64,000 nt of DNA from QAND01 sp003150225. GTDB lineage: Bacteria > Bacillota > Clostridia > Christensenellales > QAND01. The notes under the pieces are model-generated. The model searched no databases. It was not told the DNA's origin and saw only the letters and a list, made by a program, of their open reading frames with translations. A program made the translations under genes and the position numbers. Positions within the stretch are counted from its first letter, which is position 1. Each line of letters opens with the position of its first letter. Positions 24,363 to 33,207 of this stretch are shown here, piece by piece. The stretch spans positions 248,001-312,000 of the forward strand of contig NZ_CP076563.1 of NCBI RefSeq assembly GCF_044357945.1. Direction: 5' to 3'.

Positions 24363-24896
24363 TTATAGCAGAATTTCATACCGCTCTTCCTCAAGAATTT
24401 TTCCACGTGCCGTTATGATTTCTTTGGGGCCGGATACCAGCTTTCCCCCATAATAAAGCGGAATCTTTTTGCTGGGGGTATTCCTGCGGTCTACGGGATA
24501 GCACAGCCTTTTGATTCCCATGCTCCTTGCGAGATGGAGGATCCCGCCTATGGCCTCTCTGCCAAAATGATTTCCGTGATAGGGGGCCGCAATCCAGATG
24601 CCCAATTCTGGAATTGGATCCGGGATATGGTCCAGGCTCGCGATTCCCATGAACGCTCCATGGAGCGTTCCGGTAACGGCATAAACATAATTGGCACCGC
24701 ATTCCCGCTGTGTGATAAACCGCTGGACTACGGCGGCTGTTTCATCGATCCCGGCAGCGGCTAGCGGTACCATATAGCGGGCGATTTCCGGTGTAAAATG
24801 ATGGAAAATATCCTGAATATGGGCTTGTGAAACGGGGATTAGGTTTAGCCGCTCCGTTTCAACCGAGCGATCCTTCCATGACGCGATACGATGCAT
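24363..24896 (-). CDS. GNAT-family N-acetyltransferase (RimJ/RimL-like)
   Basis: The sequence ETERLNLIPVSQAHIQDIF near the N terminus and the later GIWIAAPYHGNHFGREAIGG stretch (acetyl-CoA binding motif A) are typical of RimJ/RimL-type acetyltransferases that act on amino groups of proteins or small molecules. About 177 residues. The start at ATG 24894-24896 has GAGGATC upstream; a much longer open frame continues antisense through gpsA but has no coding character. It lies 10 bases downstream of gpsA, so it is probably cotranscribed. The substrate is unknown. Confidence 0.78.
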   Translation of the reverse strand: MHRIASWKDRSVETERLNLIPVSQAHIQDIFHHFTPEIARYMVPLAAAGIDETAAVVQRFITQRECGANYVYAVTGTLHGAFMGIASLDHIPDPIPELGIWIAAPYHGNHFGREAIGGILHLARSMGIKRLCYPVDRRNTPSKKIPLYYGGKLVSGPKEIITARGKILEEERYEILL

Positions 24897-24906
24897 TTTT
24901 GATCCT

Positions 24907-25869
24907 CTAGAACTCCTCTTTGATGCTGCGCATAAAGAGATTAGAGAGCACCGTACCGGCGTCTTCTTTTCGCTGCAGGATCTGATAGACGCCGGTACAG
25001 ATGGGCAGATCCACTCCGTACCGCTGGGCGAGAAGCACCATAGCGGCGGAAGTGGAAACGCCTTCAGCCAGCTCATGGTAAGGCTCCCGCCGGATGAACT
25101 TTTCCCCGAATGCCCGATTGTGGCTGTATGGAGAGAATACGGTGGCAGCATAATCCCCCAGGTGTCCCAGACCATAGGCGGTTATCGGGTTTCCGCCCAT
25201 TGCACCGATGAGACGGGAGATCTCCCGAGTGCCCCGGGAAATGAGAGCGCCTTTCAGAGAGGTCAGATTGGCTCCGTCCAGCATCCCGGCGGCAATGCCG
25301 ATGACGTTTTTGCTGGCGGCGCCCACCTCGTTGCCCAAAAGGTCGCTGCCGTAATAAAAACGGATGAGATCGCCGCCAAAAGCGTCCACCAACCGGTATT
25401 TCAGGCATCGGTCTTTGGAATCGATGACCATACAGTTGGGAATACCCGCTGTAAAATCCTGGACGTGGCCAGGACCCACCCAGACGGCTACCGGAGCTTC
25501 TGGGCCCAATACCGCTTCTACCACCTGGCTGAGCCGGAGCCCCGTGTCCTCCTCGATTCCCTTCATACAGAGGATCAAGGGAATGGTGTGGGGGAGCTGT
25601 GCGGATTTGAGTTCTGCTAAAAGAGAACGGAGGCCCTGGGCGCCGATGGAGATGACCAATACCTCTCCGTGCTGAACGGCATCGGATAGCTGGGTGGACA
25701 AGCGGACGCTGTCGGGCAGATGAACCATGCCGTTGGTACGGCTGGATTGGAAAGCAGCCATGGAGCGGCTGGAAGGCCGCCCGTAGAGTGTGATATCGTG
25801 GCCGATGTGATCAAGATACCAGGCGATAAAGGAGCCCCATCGGCCGCAGCCCAATACAGAAATCCGCAT
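24907..25869 (-). CDS. gpsA: NAD(P)H-dependent glycerol-3-phosphate dehydrogenase
   Basis: Makes sn-glycerol-3-phosphate for phospholipids from dihydroxyacetone phosphate. The N-terminal Rossmann motif is GCGRWGSFIAWYL and the catalytic lysine lies in GNEVGAASKNVIGIAAG (near residue 190). The length of 320 residues is slightly below the usual 330-340. GpsA normally has GxGxxG as GAGSWG or similar; here it is GCGRWG, which still fits. The upstream gene lgt is divergent; GNAT follows in the same direction. Confidence 0.9.
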   Translation of the reverse strand: MRISVLGCGRWGSFIAWYLDHIGHDITLYGRPSSRSMAAFQSSRTNGMVHLPDSVRLSTQLSDAVQHGEVLVISIGAQGLRSLLAELKSAQLPHTIPLILCMKGIEEDTGLRLSQVVEAVLGPEAPVAVWVGPGHVQDFTAGIPNCMVIDSKDRCLKYRLVDAFGGDLIRFYYGSDLLGNEVGAASKNVIGIAAGMLDGANLTSLKGALISRGTREISRLIGAMGGNPITAYGLGHLGDYAATVFSPYSHNRAFGEKFIRREPYHELAEGVSTSAAMVLLAQRYGVDLPICTGVYQILQRKEDAGTVLSNLFMRSIKEEF

Positions 25870-25990
25870 ACTGAACTTCCCCTCTCAGTCTTGGCGAGGT
25901 TCGCCAATCGCTGCCATCAGTATAACATGGAACGGGCAGGAGACAAGCCATCCTCTTTCCATAATAGAATTGATGGACCACTCTCCACGA

Positions 25991-26020
25991 TTGACACCCA
26001 ATTTCCTTGGGGACTATAAT
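25991..26020 (+). promoter_or_regulatory. Promoter of lgt
   Basis: Perfect TTGACA (25991-25996), 18 bases, perfect TATAAT (26015-26020). Confidence 0.7.
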
Positions 26021-26066
26021 AAAACGATTGCAAAAAATACCGGAAAAGAGAGAATGTTGGAATAAG

Positions 26067-26912
26067 ATGGATAGCAATATCGCTTTTACCATATTTGGCG
26101 TCCATATCTATTGGTATAGCCTGATTATCATGAGTGGGGTTCTCCTGGGATTTTGGATTTCCACCAGATTGACCCGAAGACGGGGGTATAACAGCAATCT
26201 CATCATGGATGTGCTGCTGCTGGGTATTCCTTTGGGAATCATCGGGGCCCGGCTGTACTTTGTAGCGTTTTCCTGGGATATGTTCAAAAATAATCTGGAT
26301 CAGATTTTTACCCTTCAAATGGAGGGGTTGGCCATCTATGGCGCTGTCATTGGCGGTCTTTTGGCCGTGTTTATCCTATCTAAATGGAAGAAGATCAGTT
26401 TCTGGGATGTAACCGATGCCGCCGTACCCTCTTTGATCCTGGCCCAAGCTCTGGGGCGGTGGGGAAACTTTTTTAACCAGGAGGTCTATGGCGCGGCATT
26501 GACCAGCGTTGGAGGACAGGTGGGGAGCCATCTTGCCCTGTTTCCGCCGGCGGTGTTCATCGATGCCACCCAAACCTGGCATGTGGCTTTGTTCCTATAT
26601 GAATCGGTGTTTAACCTATGCATTTTTGGGGTTTTACTGGCTTTTTACCTAAAAAAGCCCAATTATCGCGGTTGTACCACCTGGCTGTATTTTACCCTTT
26701 ATTGCTTGGTGCGAGCCATTTTGGAGGGAATGCGGCTGCCGGAATATATCCTGTATTTCCTGGGGATTCCCGTATCCCAGCTGGTCAGCGGGATCATGTG
26801 CGTCATCGCCTTTATCTGCTTCTGGCGGGCGTACCGAAAGGGAGGATATGCTGCGAAAGAGATCCCCAGCAGCTATCGCTTAAAGCCGGCGGCTGATGGG
26901 GAAGAGGCATAA
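26067..26912 (+). CDS. lgt: Prolipoprotein diacylglyceryl transferase
   Basis: Transfers diacylglycerol to the lipobox cysteine of prolipoproteins, the first step of lipoprotein maturation; LspA (57416) performs the second. Seven hydrophobic helices are visible. The Lgt signature ALGRWGNFFNQEVYG is near residue 135, and the FLYES segment after TWHVAL corresponds to the conserved HPTFLYE block, with changes in its first residues. The start is ATG 26067; the ribosome site is weak. The last 20 residues are basic and cytoplasmic. pncB follows after 35 bases. Confidence 0.92.
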   Translation: MDSNIAFTIFGVHIYWYSLIIMSGVLLGFWISTRLTRRRGYNSNLIMDVLLLGIPLGIIGARLYFVAFSWDMFKNNLDQIFTLQMEGLAIYGAVIGGLLAVFILSKWKKISFWDVTDAAVPSLILAQALGRWGNFFNQEVYGAALTSVGGQVGSHLALFPPAVFIDATQTWHVALFLYESVFNLCIFGVLLAFYLKKPNYRGCTTWLYFTLYCLVRAILEGMRLPEYILYFLGIPVSQLVSGIMCVIAFICFWRAYRKGGYAAKEIPSSYRLKPAADGEEA

Positions 26913-26947
26913 TAAAGACTTCATTTTAACCGATGGGAGATAGAAAA

Positions 26948-28393
26948 ATGGAACGTAATTTGACTATGATGACCGACCTATACCAGCTTACCATGATGTA
27001 TGGCTACTACAAGAACAACATGACGGGCGAAGCGGTATTTGACCTTTTTTACCGTAAGCCAACCGACAACATCTCCTACGCCATTATGGCGGGGCTGGAG
27101 CAGGCGGTCGAGTACATTCAAAACCTGGGATTTACCGACGAGGACATCGAGTACCTGCGCTCCCTATCCCTTTTCGACGAAGGCTTCTTGAAGATGCTTC
27201 GGGATTTCAAGTTCACGGGGGATATCTATGCGATTAAAGAGGGACGTCCGGTGTTTCCCGGGGAACCGTTGCTGCGGGTAAAAGCGCCCATTATGGAGGC
27301 GCAGCTGGTGGAGACCACGCTCTTAACCATTGTCAACCATCAGACGCTTATCGCAACCAAGGCCAACCGCATCTGCCAAGCCGCGGGGAGCGGGGATGTG
27401 GTGATGGAGTTTGGGTTGCGTCGGGCCCAGGGGCCGGATGCCGGCATCTATGGCGCTCGAGCGGCGATCATCGGCGGATGTGTGGGTACCAGCAATGTAT
27501 TGACCGGCAAGCTGTATGAGATTCCCGTTAAGGGCACGCACAGCCATAGCTGGGTTATGAGCTTCCCCACTGAAATAGACGCTTTTAGAGCCTATGCCGA
27601 TGCTTTTCCGGATGCCTGCTTACTGCTGGTGGATACCTATGATACCCTCAACAGCGGTATGCCCAATGCCATTACCGTATTTCAGGAACTGCGGTCCCGG
27701 GGGCATGAGCCCCTTGGCATCCGTCTGGACTCCGGGGATTTGGCCTATTTGAGCAAACAGTGCCGCCAGATGTTGGATGACGCGGGGTTCCCCAACGCCA
27801 AGATCACTGCCTCTGGGGATTTGGATGAGACGCTGATTGCCGATCTGATCCACCAGGGGGCTAGAATCGATAATTGGGGCGTAGGCACCAAGCTGATCAC
27901 CAGCGAGGACGCTCCCTCCTTGGGCGGCGTGTATAAGATGTCCGCTATGGAGGAGGATGGGGTGCTGGTGCCGAAAATCAAGGTGTCTGACAACCCTGCT
28001 AAAGTGACCAATCCCGGTTATAAAAAGGTAGTTCGTATTTACAATAAGCACAAGCATCGCGCCCTTGCGGATCTCATTATGCTAGAGGATGAGGTCATCG
28101 ATACCACCAAGCCCTTGACCATCTTTGATCCCAACGCTACCTGGAAGCGGATGACCATCACCTCCTTTGAATTGGAGGAGCTGTTGATACCGGTGTTCTT
28201 GCGGGGGAAATTGGTCTATGACCTTCCCAGCCTCAGCGAAATCAAGGAGTTCGCCGAGCAGCAGATGGAGACCCTTTGGGATGAATACACCCGTCCGCGG
28301 AACCCCCAAATTTATAAGGTGGATCTCTCCCAGAAGCTCTATGATCTCAAGGGCGAAATGATTGCAAAGTTCCGCCCATCCGCCGAGGTATAA
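26948..28393 (+). CDS. pncB: Nicotinate phosphoribosyltransferase
   Basis: Converts nicotinate and PRPP to nicotinate mononucleotide in NAD salvage. The N-terminal TDLYQLTMMYGYYKNN and the central GTHSHSWVMSFP with the later VGTKLITS block (here GVGTKLITSEDAPS) are diagnostic. The length of 481 residues is normal for the clostridial form. ATG 26948 follows GGGAG at 26935-26939; an in-frame ATG at 26933 overlaps that site. It follows lgt closely and precedes a DivIVA-like gene by one base, so the group lgt to 30320 is probably one operon. Confidence 0.95.
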   Translation: MERNLTMMTDLYQLTMMYGYYKNNMTGEAVFDLFYRKPTDNISYAIMAGLEQAVEYIQNLGFTDEDIEYLRSLSLFDEGFLKMLRDFKFTGDIYAIKEGRPVFPGEPLLRVKAPIMEAQLVETTLLTIVNHQTLIATKANRICQAAGSGDVVMEFGLRRAQGPDAGIYGARAAIIGGCVGTSNVLTGKLYEIPVKGTHSHSWVMSFPTEIDAFRAYADAFPDACLLLVDTYDTLNSGMPNAITVFQELRSRGHEPLGIRLDSGDLAYLSKQCRQMLDDAGFPNAKITASGDLDETLIADLIHQGARIDNWGVGTKLITSEDAPSLGGVYKMSAMEEDGVLVPKIKVSDNPAKVTNPGYKKVVRIYNKHKHRALADLIMLEDEVIDTTKPLTIFDPNATWKRMTITSFELEELLIPVFLRGKLVYDLPSLSEIKEFAEQQMETLWDEYTRPRNPQIYKVDLSQKLYDLKGEMIAKFRPSAEV

Positions 28394-28394
28394 G

Positions 28395-28967
28395 ATGAGG
28401 AAAAAACGGTTTCGTACCGCGCTGTTCGGCTATAACAAACGAGAGGTAGAGGCCCATGTCCTGACCATGGAGATGGAGATGCAAAAGCGCTCCGACGTGG
28501 AGGACCGCCTGGAGACCCTGGCTAAGGAGAACGTAAACCTGGCGGTGGAGCTAAAGATTGCCCGCTCGGGATTTGTGGACGCCGCTGAATTGATGCAGGC
28601 GGCCAATGATAAGGTCCGGGATCTGGAGGGAGAACTGAAACAGAGCCAGGAGCGGATGAGCGAGCTATCCCTGAAGTTGGAGGAAGCGCTGGCAGCACAG
28701 CCTCAGGATCCTGCTACCGTGGAACTGATGGAGTTGCTTAACCGACAAATTGAGGCCTTGGGAGGAGAGAGCTTATCCATCCTCCGCAAGGTATTGGGGG
28801 ATGCGGATCTTTTGCGCAGAGCAGCGGAGGGAGAACCGGTTCAAGGTGGAGAGGAAATGGGCTTTCGGTTTCCGGAGGGCTTTAGCCGGGAGTTGGAAAC
28901 CCAGGTGGACAGCGCTCGGAGCTTGATGCACAAGATCTATCTTCTGCGGCAGCAGGAGTCGGAATAA
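28395..28967 (+). CDS. DivIVA-domain-like coiled-coil protein
   Basis: The first 35 residues (MRKKRFRTALFGYNKREVEAHVL) match the membrane-binding DivIVA/GpsB N terminus, with the F-G-Y turn and following V-E. A coiled coil covers about residues 30-120, rich in Glu, Leu and Lys. The rest is less structured, with a short helix at the end. 190 residues. The start ATG 28395 lies one base after the pncB stop with GAGGTATAAG upstream. It is distinct from divIVA at 54596. Likely a polar or septal scaffold, but the partner is unknown. Confidence 0.75.
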   Translation: MRKKRFRTALFGYNKREVEAHVLTMEMEMQKRSDVEDRLETLAKENVNLAVELKIARSGFVDAAELMQAANDKVRDLEGELKQSQERMSELSLKLEEALAAQPQDPATVELMELLNRQIEALGGESLSILRKVLGDADLLRRAAEGEPVQGGEEMGFRFPEGFSRELETQVDSARSLMHKIYLLRQQESE

Positions 28968-28968
28968 A

Positions 28969-29697
28969 ATGGAGTATCGGCAGGTGGTGGCGGGGAAGTT
29001 CCTTCGCCGCCCCAATCGTTTTGTGGCCTTTTGTGCGGTGGAAGGGCAGGAGGTTAAGTGCCATGTGCCCAATACCGGACGCTGTCGTGAACTCCTAATT
29101 CCTGGCCGAAGGGTTTATCTGGCGGTTTCGGACAATCCCAACCGGGCAACCAGGTATTCCTTGGTCGCGGTGGATAAGGAAGGGCTGCTGGTGAACATGG
29201 ATTCCGGTGCCCCCAACCGCGCGGTGGAGGAGACAATCCTAAGCCTTGCGCTACCAGGGATGGCGCCTTTGGCAGGTTATCGGAGGGAGGCTCGGTTCCG
29301 TCAGAGCAGATTCGATTTTTTTCTGTGGGATGAAGCGGGTAGAGAAGCATATCTTGAGGTTAAGGGCGTTACCTTGTTTGAAGGCGCCGCCGCTCGGTTT
29401 CCCGATGCGCCCACAGAGCGGGGAATCCGTCATATCCATGAGCTGATGGCAGCCAGGGAAGAAGGTTATCAGGCCTATTTGCTCTTTGTAGTCCAAGCGC
29501 GGGGACTGGAGTACGTTGCGCCCAATGATCCGGGTGGCACGGAGTTTGGGGACGCGCTTCGCTTGGGCGTGGCCCATGGCGTTGTTCCGCTAGCCTATGA
29601 CTGCACCGTTGCACCCCAGGGCATGTGGCTTCACGAACCCCTTCCTGTGTGCTTGATAGAAAGGGATTTGAATCTAGAAGGAGGTTGTGAACATTGA
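28969..29697 (+). CDS. sfsA: SfsA family protein (sugar fermentation stimulation protein)
   Basis: Family landmarks VPNTGRCRELLIPG (near residue 32), the DSGAPNRAVEE block, YLEVKGVTL with the nuclease-like acidic/lysine motif, and the C-terminal DCTV are all present. The 242-residue length is normal. SfsA proteins are thought to be DNA-binding or nuclease-like; the name comes from an E. coli phenotype and says little about the biochemistry. It begins one base after the DivIVA-like gene and overlaps the next gene's TTG start by 4 bases. Confidence 0.92.
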   Translation: MEYRQVVAGKFLRRPNRFVAFCAVEGQEVKCHVPNTGRCRELLIPGRRVYLAVSDNPNRATRYSLVAVDKEGLLVNMDSGAPNRAVEETILSLALPGMAPLAGYRREARFRQSRFDFFLWDEAGREAYLEVKGVTLFEGAAARFPDAPTERGIRHIHELMAAREEGYQAYLLFVVQARGLEYVAPNDPGGTEFGDALRLGVAHGVVPLAYDCTVAPQGMWLHEPLPVCLIERDLNLEGGCEH

Positions 29698-30320
29698 AAG
29701 TAGTTGCAGTAAACGGAAGTCCTAGATTCCAGGGAAACACCTATACGGCTATTCGTATGATGACCGATGTGCTGGAGAGCCAGGGAATTGAGACGGAAAT
29801 CCTCCAGCTGGGCAATCAGCCCATCAGCGGCTGCACCGTATGCGGCGGTTGCCGGAAAGATCCGGAGGGGATGTGCGTGCTGCCGGGGGATCACCTTCGG
29901 GATTATGTGAAAAAGATGCTGGAAGCGGATGGCATTATTCTAGGGTCTCCGGTGTATTACGGTGCCATTGCCGGCGGGATGAAGTGCTTTTTGGATCGCG
30001 CGTTCTATGCGAGCGCCGGTCAGTTCCGACATAAGGTGGGATATGCGGTTACCGCCGTGCGCCGGGCGGGAGGAGTTGCTGCTTTCCAGCAGCTCTGCAG
30101 CTATTTCAACCTTGCAGAAATGATCATTGCGCCCACTACCTATTGGGGAATTGGTTATGGAGCTTTGCCTGGCCAGGTTCAGCAGGATACCGAAGGCGAG
30201 GATACTATGAGGTTAGCTGCCATGAATATGGCATGGCTCCTTCGCATGCAGGAAACCACTCGGGATTCCCTCCCTGCCCCTCAAAGAATTGATAAACGGG
30301 GAATGAATTTTATTCGTTAA
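29694..30320 (+). CDS. Flavodoxin-fold NADPH-dependent FMN reductase / iron-sulfur flavoprotein-like
   Basis: The N terminus KVVAVNGSPRFQGNTYTA is the FMN phosphate-binding loop. SGCTVCGGCRKDPEGMC (near residue 48) has the spacing C-x2-C-x2-C-x7-C of archaeal and clostridial iron-sulfur flavoproteins, so a [4Fe-4S] cluster is likely. ILGSPVYYGAIAGGMK is the usual flavin-dimer segment. 208 residues. The start is TTG 29694, within the sfsA stop, with AAGGAGG upstream. A role in electron transfer or quinone/O2 detoxification is plausible but not shown. Confidence 0.85.
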   Translation: MKVVAVNGSPRFQGNTYTAIRMMTDVLESQGIETEILQLGNQPISGCTVCGGCRKDPEGMCVLPGDHLRDYVKKMLEADGIILGSPVYYGAIAGGMKCFLDRAFYASAGQFRHKVGYAVTAVRRAGGVAAFQQLCSYFNLAEMIIAPTTYWGIGYGALPGQVQQDTEGEDTMRLAAMNMAWLLRMQETTRDSLPAPQRIDKRGMNFIR

Positions 30321-30323
30321 GAA

Positions 30324-30362
30324 ATACCCTCCAGGGCTGCTGCTCTGGAGGGTATGTTTTTT
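30324..30362. terminator. Terminator between the flavoprotein and oxidoreductase genes
   Basis: ATACCCTCCAG and CTGGAGGGTAT form the stem, followed by a T-run on the + strand. Confidence 0.85.
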
Positions 30363-30400
30363 GTTGCTTCCATGAGCCGATGGAATGTCTCCGTTTTTAA

Positions 30401-31384
30401 TCAACGGGCATCATCGGCAGGGAAATGGATTCCTGTTTGCTGCCGGGCTTCCTCCATGACAGCGGCTTCGTCCAGGGATGCTTGGTCGGATTTTGCTGTA
30501 TCCAGTCGGCCTGCGATGGCGTCCAAAAATGCTCTTACCTGGTGATACATGCCGTCCTCTTCCTGGGGAATGGGCAAGGGCTCCTGGGTGCCATCATTGT
30601 ATTGGATGTAGGATCCGGCTAAGCGGGTAATATGGGGCATGATGATGGAACCTTTCTCGCCCTGGATTTCACTGGGGAGGGCCGAGTTGACAATCTTGCT
30701 GTATAGCGCCACTCCCTGCTTGTCGCGGTAGTTCAATATCACCGTTCCCGCGCCCTCAAATCCGGTATGAAGAAGGGTACTGGTCGCCGTTACGGAATCC
30801 GGCATGCCCAGAAGTTTTACCATCGGATGGATGCAGTATACGCCGATATCCATCAAAGCGCTATTGGAGAGTTCGGTACGGAAGGCATTTAGCAGAGTGC
30901 CATTCTTGTAGGCGTCATACCGGGAGGAGTACTTACAATAGATCGCCACCATCCGGCGCACGGCGCCGATCTTATGAAGGTTGTTTCGGATGATCTCATA
31001 CCCTGGCTGATAGACGTTTCGGATGGCTTCCATGAAGATCAGGCCATGGGATTTTGCGGTATCCACCATGGCCCGTACCTCCCGCAGATTGGAACCGGCA
31101 GGTTTTTCCACCAGGACATGTTTGCCTCCTGACAGCATGGTTAAGGCCTGGGGTGCGTGAACGTAGTTGGTGCTGCCGATATAGATGGCGTCCACCTGGG
31201 GGCAGGCGGCCAACTCTTTCAGACTGTCAAAAAGCAGAGGAGCTCCATAGGCTTGGTTGAATGCCTGCGCCTTTTCTACGGAACGAGAGTAAACGGCTTG
31301 TAGTCGAAATTCCGGATGCTTCGCAGCCGCGGATAGAAATTCATGGGTGATGATGTTGGTTCCGATGGTGGCAAACCGTACCAT
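30401..31384 (-). CDS. Gfo/Idh/MocA-family oxidoreductase
   Basis: An N-terminal Rossmann fold (RFATIGTNIITHEFL) and the family EKPAGSN block (near residue 95) show NAD(P)-dependent oxidation or reduction of a sugar, inositol or related ring compound. The C-terminal half matches the Gfo/Idh/MocA beta-sheet domain. 327 residues. A D-2-hydroxyacid dehydrogenase gene lies 23 bases upstream on the same strand, so the two are probably one unit. The substrate cannot be told from the sequence. Confidence 0.85.
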   Translation of the reverse strand: MVRFATIGTNIITHEFLSAAAKHPEFRLQAVYSRSVEKAQAFNQAYGAPLLFDSLKELAACPQVDAIYIGSTNYVHAPQALTMLSGGKHVLVEKPAGSNLREVRAMVDTAKSHGLIFMEAIRNVYQPGYEIIRNNLHKIGAVRRMVAIYCKYSSRYDAYKNGTLLNAFRTELSNSALMDIGVYCIHPMVKLLGMPDSVTATSTLLHTGFEGAGTVILNYRDKQGVALYSKIVNSALPSEIQGEKGSIIMPHITRLAGSYIQYNDGTQEPLPIPQEEDGMYHQVRAFLDAIAGRLDTAKSDQASLDEAAVMEEARQQTGIHFPADDAR

Positions 31385-31407
31385 GTTGTTACGCCTCCTT
31401 GGTTGGT

Positions 31408-32373
31408 CTAACGGGATGCCCGGTAGCCGGTGGAACGATCCACACCCTGGATGGGTTCCCCGGCAAGATAGCGGCGGAAGTTTTCAGCGCAGATATCAAA
31501 GAGACGCGCCTTGGATTCCGCGGTGCTGCCACCGGTATTATGGGGGGTGATGGTTAGGTTTTCAAAATCCCAAAGGGGATGATCCGGGGGCAAAGGTTCT
31601 GGATCGGTAACGTCCAGGGCAGCGCCGCCCATGGGTCCGTTTTTCAAGGCTGCCATAAGATCATCGGTGACTACGGCACTCCCGCGCCCCACATTGATCA
31701 GAAGGGAATCCGGCGCCATAAGCGCCAAGCGCCGGCCGTCCATGATCCCGGTGGTCGCTGGGGTGTTGGGAAGGGAGAGCGCGACGACATTGGCGCGAGG
31801 AATCTGCGCATCCAGGTGCTCCATGGAATAGAGTTCGTCAAAGCAATCGGGCTTGTCGTTGGGGCCGGAGGTCCGCCGGATCCCGATGGTATGGCTGCCC
31901 AGAGCCTTCATGCGCCGGGCGTAGTTCCCGCCAATGTCCCCAGCGCCTACCACCAAAATGGTGGCGCTTTCCGCCGACTGGCTTCGGCCAAGGTTGTTCC
32001 AGAGATGAGCCTTTTGCTGGTCCCGGTAAAAATGGAGCTTTCGGAAGTGCATGAGGGTTACGGCAACCATGTATTCCCCGATGCTGGGACCATAGGTGCC
32101 GGTGGCGTTGGCCAAAATGATACGTTCGCTTAAAACGCCATCCTTAACATAGTTTTCACATCCTGCGCTGGATAGCTGTAGGAATTCCAGATTTTCCGAG
32201 CCCTTTACCGCTTCACTGCTTGGATTGCCGATGATCGCCTGAGCCCATCGAACTTCCTCCAACGACACTTCCTCCCGGCTGGAAAACCGAAATTCCCCCT
32301 GGGGATCTAGATCCATCAGATCTTTTTTCTGTTTATCGGTAACGGGGAGGAGCACTAACACGCGTTTTGCCAT
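31408..32373 (-). CDS. D-2-hydroxyacid dehydrogenase, NAD-binding
   Basis: The dinucleotide motif VVGAGDIGGNYARRM (near residue 140) is followed by the catalytic arginine segment NVGRGSAVVTDDL and the catalytic histidine in TPHNTGGSTAES. The N terminus and length (321) fit the GhrA/phosphoglycerate dehydrogenase superfamily. Reduction of a 2-keto acid with NAD(P)H is expected, but the side chain is unknown. It is the first gene of a two-gene unit. Confidence 0.87.
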   Translation of the reverse strand: MAKRVLVLLPVTDKQKKDLMDLDPQGEFRFSSREEVSLEEVRWAQAIIGNPSSEAVKGSENLEFLQLSSAGCENYVKDGVLSERIILANATGTYGPSIGEYMVAVTLMHFRKLHFYRDQQKAHLWNNLGRSQSAESATILVVGAGDIGGNYARRMKALGSHTIGIRRTSGPNDKPDCFDELYSMEHLDAQIPRANVVALSLPNTPATTGIMDGRRLALMAPDSLLINVGRGSAVVTDDLMAALKNGPMGGAALDVTDPEPLPPDHPLWDFENLTITPHNTGGSTAESKARLFDICAENFRRYLAGEPIQGVDRSTGYRASR

Positions 32374-32527
32374 TTCACATCCATCCTTTCCAATTGTTAA
32401 GGGTAATTTTGGAAAATTTCTATCTTCATTGTAACTGATCCTTTCAGGCTATGCAAAGTGTAAAAATTTGTATAACATATAGTAGATGTTGTAAAGATGC
32501 AATATGGAAAGGGTGGAACCGATTATT

Positions 32528-33169
32528 ATGCAAAGCTGCTGTATCTGTGGAAACGTGATTCGGGACAGCGGGACGAAGATCATCAGAGAGGCGCCCCAGT
32601 ATGTGGTTTGTAAATCATGTGTGCGCCCACTGAAAACCCTGATGGATCCTGAGGCTGCCAGTGAACGCTTTGAAAACGCCATGGGAAACTTGAAGGAACG
32701 CGCAATGGAAACGCTGGAGCCGGAGGTAAAAGCTCTTTTAAAACAAAGATTTCAAACGGCTCGCGAGATCATCGCGCAAAGGGAAGCCGAGCACCTTAAC
32801 CGGCTGGACTATGCAAAAAAGATACTGGAGGAGTATCGCAATAACCGCTTCTTAATGACAACGGGATTTGAGTTTCAGGGATACCGTATTTTACAATATC
32901 ACAAGGTGGTCTGTGCGGAAGTCGTCCTTGGCACGGGATTTTTCAGCGAATACTTAGCCGGCTGGTCCGATACGATGGGGGAGAAGAGCGGGGCTTTTTC
33001 CAACAAAATGCGGGAAGCACGGGAAGAGGTTATGGCAGACTTGGTGAAAGAGTGCGGTATTCTTGGAGGAAACGGGATCATAGGAATCGCTTTCAACTAT
33101 GCTATGTTTGCCAATAACATGATTGGCGTTGTAGCTTCTGGAACCGCGGTTACAGTTGAAAAGGCGTAA
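32528..33169 (+). CDS. YbjQ/UPF0145-type protein with N-terminal zinc ribbon
   Basis: The first 40 residues (MQSCCICGNVIRDSG...VVCKSC) carry CxxC...CxxC, a small zinc ribbon. A helical linker (about 50-110) follows. The C-terminal 100 or so residues match the YbjQ (UPF0145) pentameric fold: FQGYRILQYHKVV, GWSDTMGEKSGAFSNKM and GGNGIIGIAFNY. Stand-alone YbjQ proteins are about 105 residues. ATG 32528 is chosen from the GGGTGG site; an ATG 24 bases upstream has none. Function unknown; a metal or stress role is often guessed for the family. Confidence 0.75.
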   Translation: MQSCCICGNVIRDSGTKIIREAPQYVVCKSCVRPLKTLMDPEAASERFENAMGNLKERAMETLEPEVKALLKQRFQTAREIIAQREAEHLNRLDYAKKILEEYRNNRFLMTTGFEFQGYRILQYHKVVCAEVVLGTGFFSEYLAGWSDTMGEKSGAFSNKMREAREEVMADLVKECGILGGNGIIGIAFNYAMFANNMIGVVASGTAVTVEKA

Positions 33170-33170
33170 G

Positions 33171-33201
33171 AAAAAGGCCCGGCATTTGCCGGGCCTTTTT
33201 T
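33171..33201. terminator. Bidirectional terminator between the YbjQ-like gene and groEL
   Basis: GGCCCGGC-ATTT-GCCGGGCC hairpin with A- and T-runs. Confidence 0.9.
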
Positions 33202-33207
33202 AGCCTC

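Noticed and set aside
24897..25175. Upstream extension of the GNAT frame
   Set aside because: Lies within the gpsA coding region in another frame and has no coding character; ATG 24896 has a ribosome site.
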